This document shows, in pieces, positions 37,071 through 38,246 of a stretch of 38,246 nt of DNA. Origin of the DNA: Olavius algarvensis Gamma 3 endosymbiont (lineage in GTDB: Bacteria > Pseudomonadota > Gammaproteobacteria > GCA-001735895); the NCBI GenBank assembly GCA_001735895.1, contig DS021199.1, positions 651,168 through 689,413 on the forward strand, written 5' to 3'. The notes beneath the pieces are model-generated. The model was not told where the DNA came from. It was given only the letters and a program-made list of their open reading frames with translations, and made no database searches. Within the stretch, counting starts at the first letter, position 1. Each line of letters starts with the position of its first letter. A program made the position numbers and the translations under genes.

Positions 37071-38246
37071 GCCGATTCTGTTGAAAAACTCTCGATTATG
37101 ACTCGGCCATGAGATAATCGAGTTCGGTATCCACTTCATTAGGAAGTCTCCCATGATGGGACAACTACCGGCGCAGCAGAACGCATTGTTTTACGAGTTT
37201 TGCCTGGAAAAGCACATTCCAGACGAGCATCTTCTCCGCCAGATAGATCAGTTTCTCGACTTTGATCAAACCCGTGTCCACCTTGACCCCTTTTATAGCC
37301 ATACCGGCAGGCCGTCGATTGATCCTGAGCTCATGATTCGGATGTTATTGGTCGGCTATTGTTACGGCATCCGGTCAGAGCGACGGTTATGTGACGAGAT
37401 CCGATACAACCTGGCCTACCGTTGGTTCTGTCGTTTGGGTTTGGAAGATAAAGTACCGGATCATTCAACATTTTCCAAGAGCCGGCATGGCCGCTTCCGG
37501 GATGCTGACCTGCTGAGACTGGTCTTTGATACGGTGGTGCAGCGCTGTAACGATGAAGGGCTCATCAAAGGCGAAGGCTTCGCCACCGATGCCAGCTATA
37601 TCAAAGCCGATGCTTCCCGGCAGCGTATGGCCGATGGTCCGGTTGACTGGCAACCATCACCCACACAGTCACGGGCGGTAAGAGAATATCTGGATGCGCT
37701 AGACAACGATCCTTCAGCAACAAGAACACAGAAGAAAGTGTCTACCACCGATCCGATGGCACAGTGGGCGGGCGACAAAGGACCAGGCCAGTTTTATTAC
37801 AGCACCAATTACCTGATCGATATTGAACACAATGTCATCATGGATGTCGAGCCTACACCGGCTTATCGAATCGCTGAGGTCAGTAGCACTCGAACCATGA
37901 TTGACCGGGTCGAAGAGAAACTGGCAATCAAACCTGAACGACTCATAGCCGATACCTCTTATGGCTCTGCGGAGATGCTGGATTGGGTGGTGGAGCAAAA
38001 ACAGATAGAGCCGCATATTCCGGTTTGGGATAAGTCTCACGGTAAACCGGGCATGTTTGGTCGGGCTGCATTCACCTGGGATAACGAAGCCGATTGTTAT
38101 TATTGCCCGGCGAACAAGCTACTGAGATGCAGAAATCGCCCATTCAAAAAACCGCGTTCACCCGTTACCAAAGCCAACACGATTATCTATCGCTCAAGTC
38201 AGCATGACTGTAAAACCTGCGAACTTAAATCCCGGTGCTGTCCGAT
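37071..38246 (+). mobile_element. IS1182-family element (cut by window edge)
   Basis: Begins at about 37071 inside the EamA gene, where the permease frame is lost. The first bases include gattctgttgaaaaactc, which resembles the end of such elements. Transposase starts at 37153; the right end lies outside the window. The exact boundary is uncertain by a few bases. Confidence 0.75.
37153..38246 (+). CDS. IS1182-family transposase, partial
   Basis: At least 364 residues, open at the window edge. It contains the DUF772 helical region (HTGRPSIDPELMIRMLLVGY, LCDEIRYNLAYRWFCRLGLE, PDHSTFSKSRHGRF), the first catalytic aspartate segment EGFATDASYIKADAS, and ADTSYGSAEMLDWVV with the second. A cysteine-rich stretch near the end (YYCPANKLLRC, CKTCELKSRC) is typical of the family. 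The two adjacent ATGs at 37153 follow AGGAAG. Confidence 0.93.
   Translation, partial: MMGQLPAQQNALFYEFCLEKHIPDEHLLRQIDQFLDFDQTRVHLDPFYSHTGRPSIDPELMIRMLLVGYCYGIRSERRLCDEIRYNLAYRWFCRLGLEDKVPDHSTFSKSRHGRFRDADLLRLVFDTVVQRCNDEGLIKGEGFATDASYIKADASRQRMADGPVDWQPSPTQSRAVREYLDALDNDPSATRTQKKVSTTDPMAQWAGDKGPGQFYYSTNYLIDIEHNVIMDVEPTPAYRIAEVSSTRTMIDRVEEKLAIKPERLIADTSYGSAEMLDWVVEQKQIEPHIPVWDKSHGKPGMFGRAAFTWDNEADCYYCPANKLLRCRNRPFKKPRSPVTKANTIIYRSSQHDCKTCELKSRCCP

Overview
The window is chromosomal DNA of an unidentified gammaproteobacterium and spans the replication-origin neighbourhood. The evidence is the divergent blocks rpmH-rnpA-yidD-yidC-mnmE and dnaA-dnaN-recF-gyrB, a type II homoserine kinase beside polA, and several families typical of this class (DUF2835, TIGR04211 SH3 protein, LemA/GIDE, TrhO). 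Both ends of the window lie inside transposase genes, as expected for a contig that broke at repeats. I could not assign a genus.

Layout. 1-0.6 kb: truncated IS4-family transposase and a REP-like palindrome with a short tandem repeat. 0.65-8.3 kb: polA, thrB, and the leftward ribosomal protein/RNase P/membrane insertase/tRNA-modification operon. 8.3-14.8 kb: DnaA boxes on both sides of dnaA, the dnaA-dnaN-recF-gyrB block, and two parS-like sites inside recF, one of them a perfect 16-bp palindrome. 14.8-20 kb: an accessory patch of small genes in both orientations (three VOC genes, one frameshifted; two SRPBCC genes plus the duplicated tail of one; CGNR zinc finger; RidA; AraC-type and double winged-helix HxlR-type regulators). 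It looks like acquired stress or detoxification cargo. 20-26.9 kb: a LemA-GIDE membrane pair, oligopeptidase A, an SH3 envelope protein, UbiD, an orphan ParA-type ATPase and a stand-alone 2Fe-2S ferredoxin domain. 26.9-31 kb: a decayed racemase gene, DUF2835, TrhO, an S4 RNA-binding protein with an SRPBCC protein, RbgA and a GNAT acetyltransferase. 31-37 kb: a TPP riboswitch followed by thiB-thiP-thiQ, an APH-fold kinase and an EamA permease gene. The permease is broken by a 5'-truncated IS3-family element and again by an IS1182-family element that runs off the window.

How the genes work together. The origin block combines initiation (DnaA, DnaN), repair (RecF), supercoiling (GyrB) and probable centromere sites (parS), although parAB themselves are not here. 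The thiamine block is a coherent salvage unit: a TPP-sensing leader, a periplasmic binding protein, a permease, an ATPase, and a kinase that plausibly traps imported thiamine as its phosphate. The least explained parts are the 15-20 kb patch, with its palindromic operator and duplicated gene tail, and the ubiD-parA-ferredoxin trio, whose ferredoxin has no ordinary start codon and lacks the reductase domain usually fused to it. I saw no convincing wholly new system; these are the best leads.
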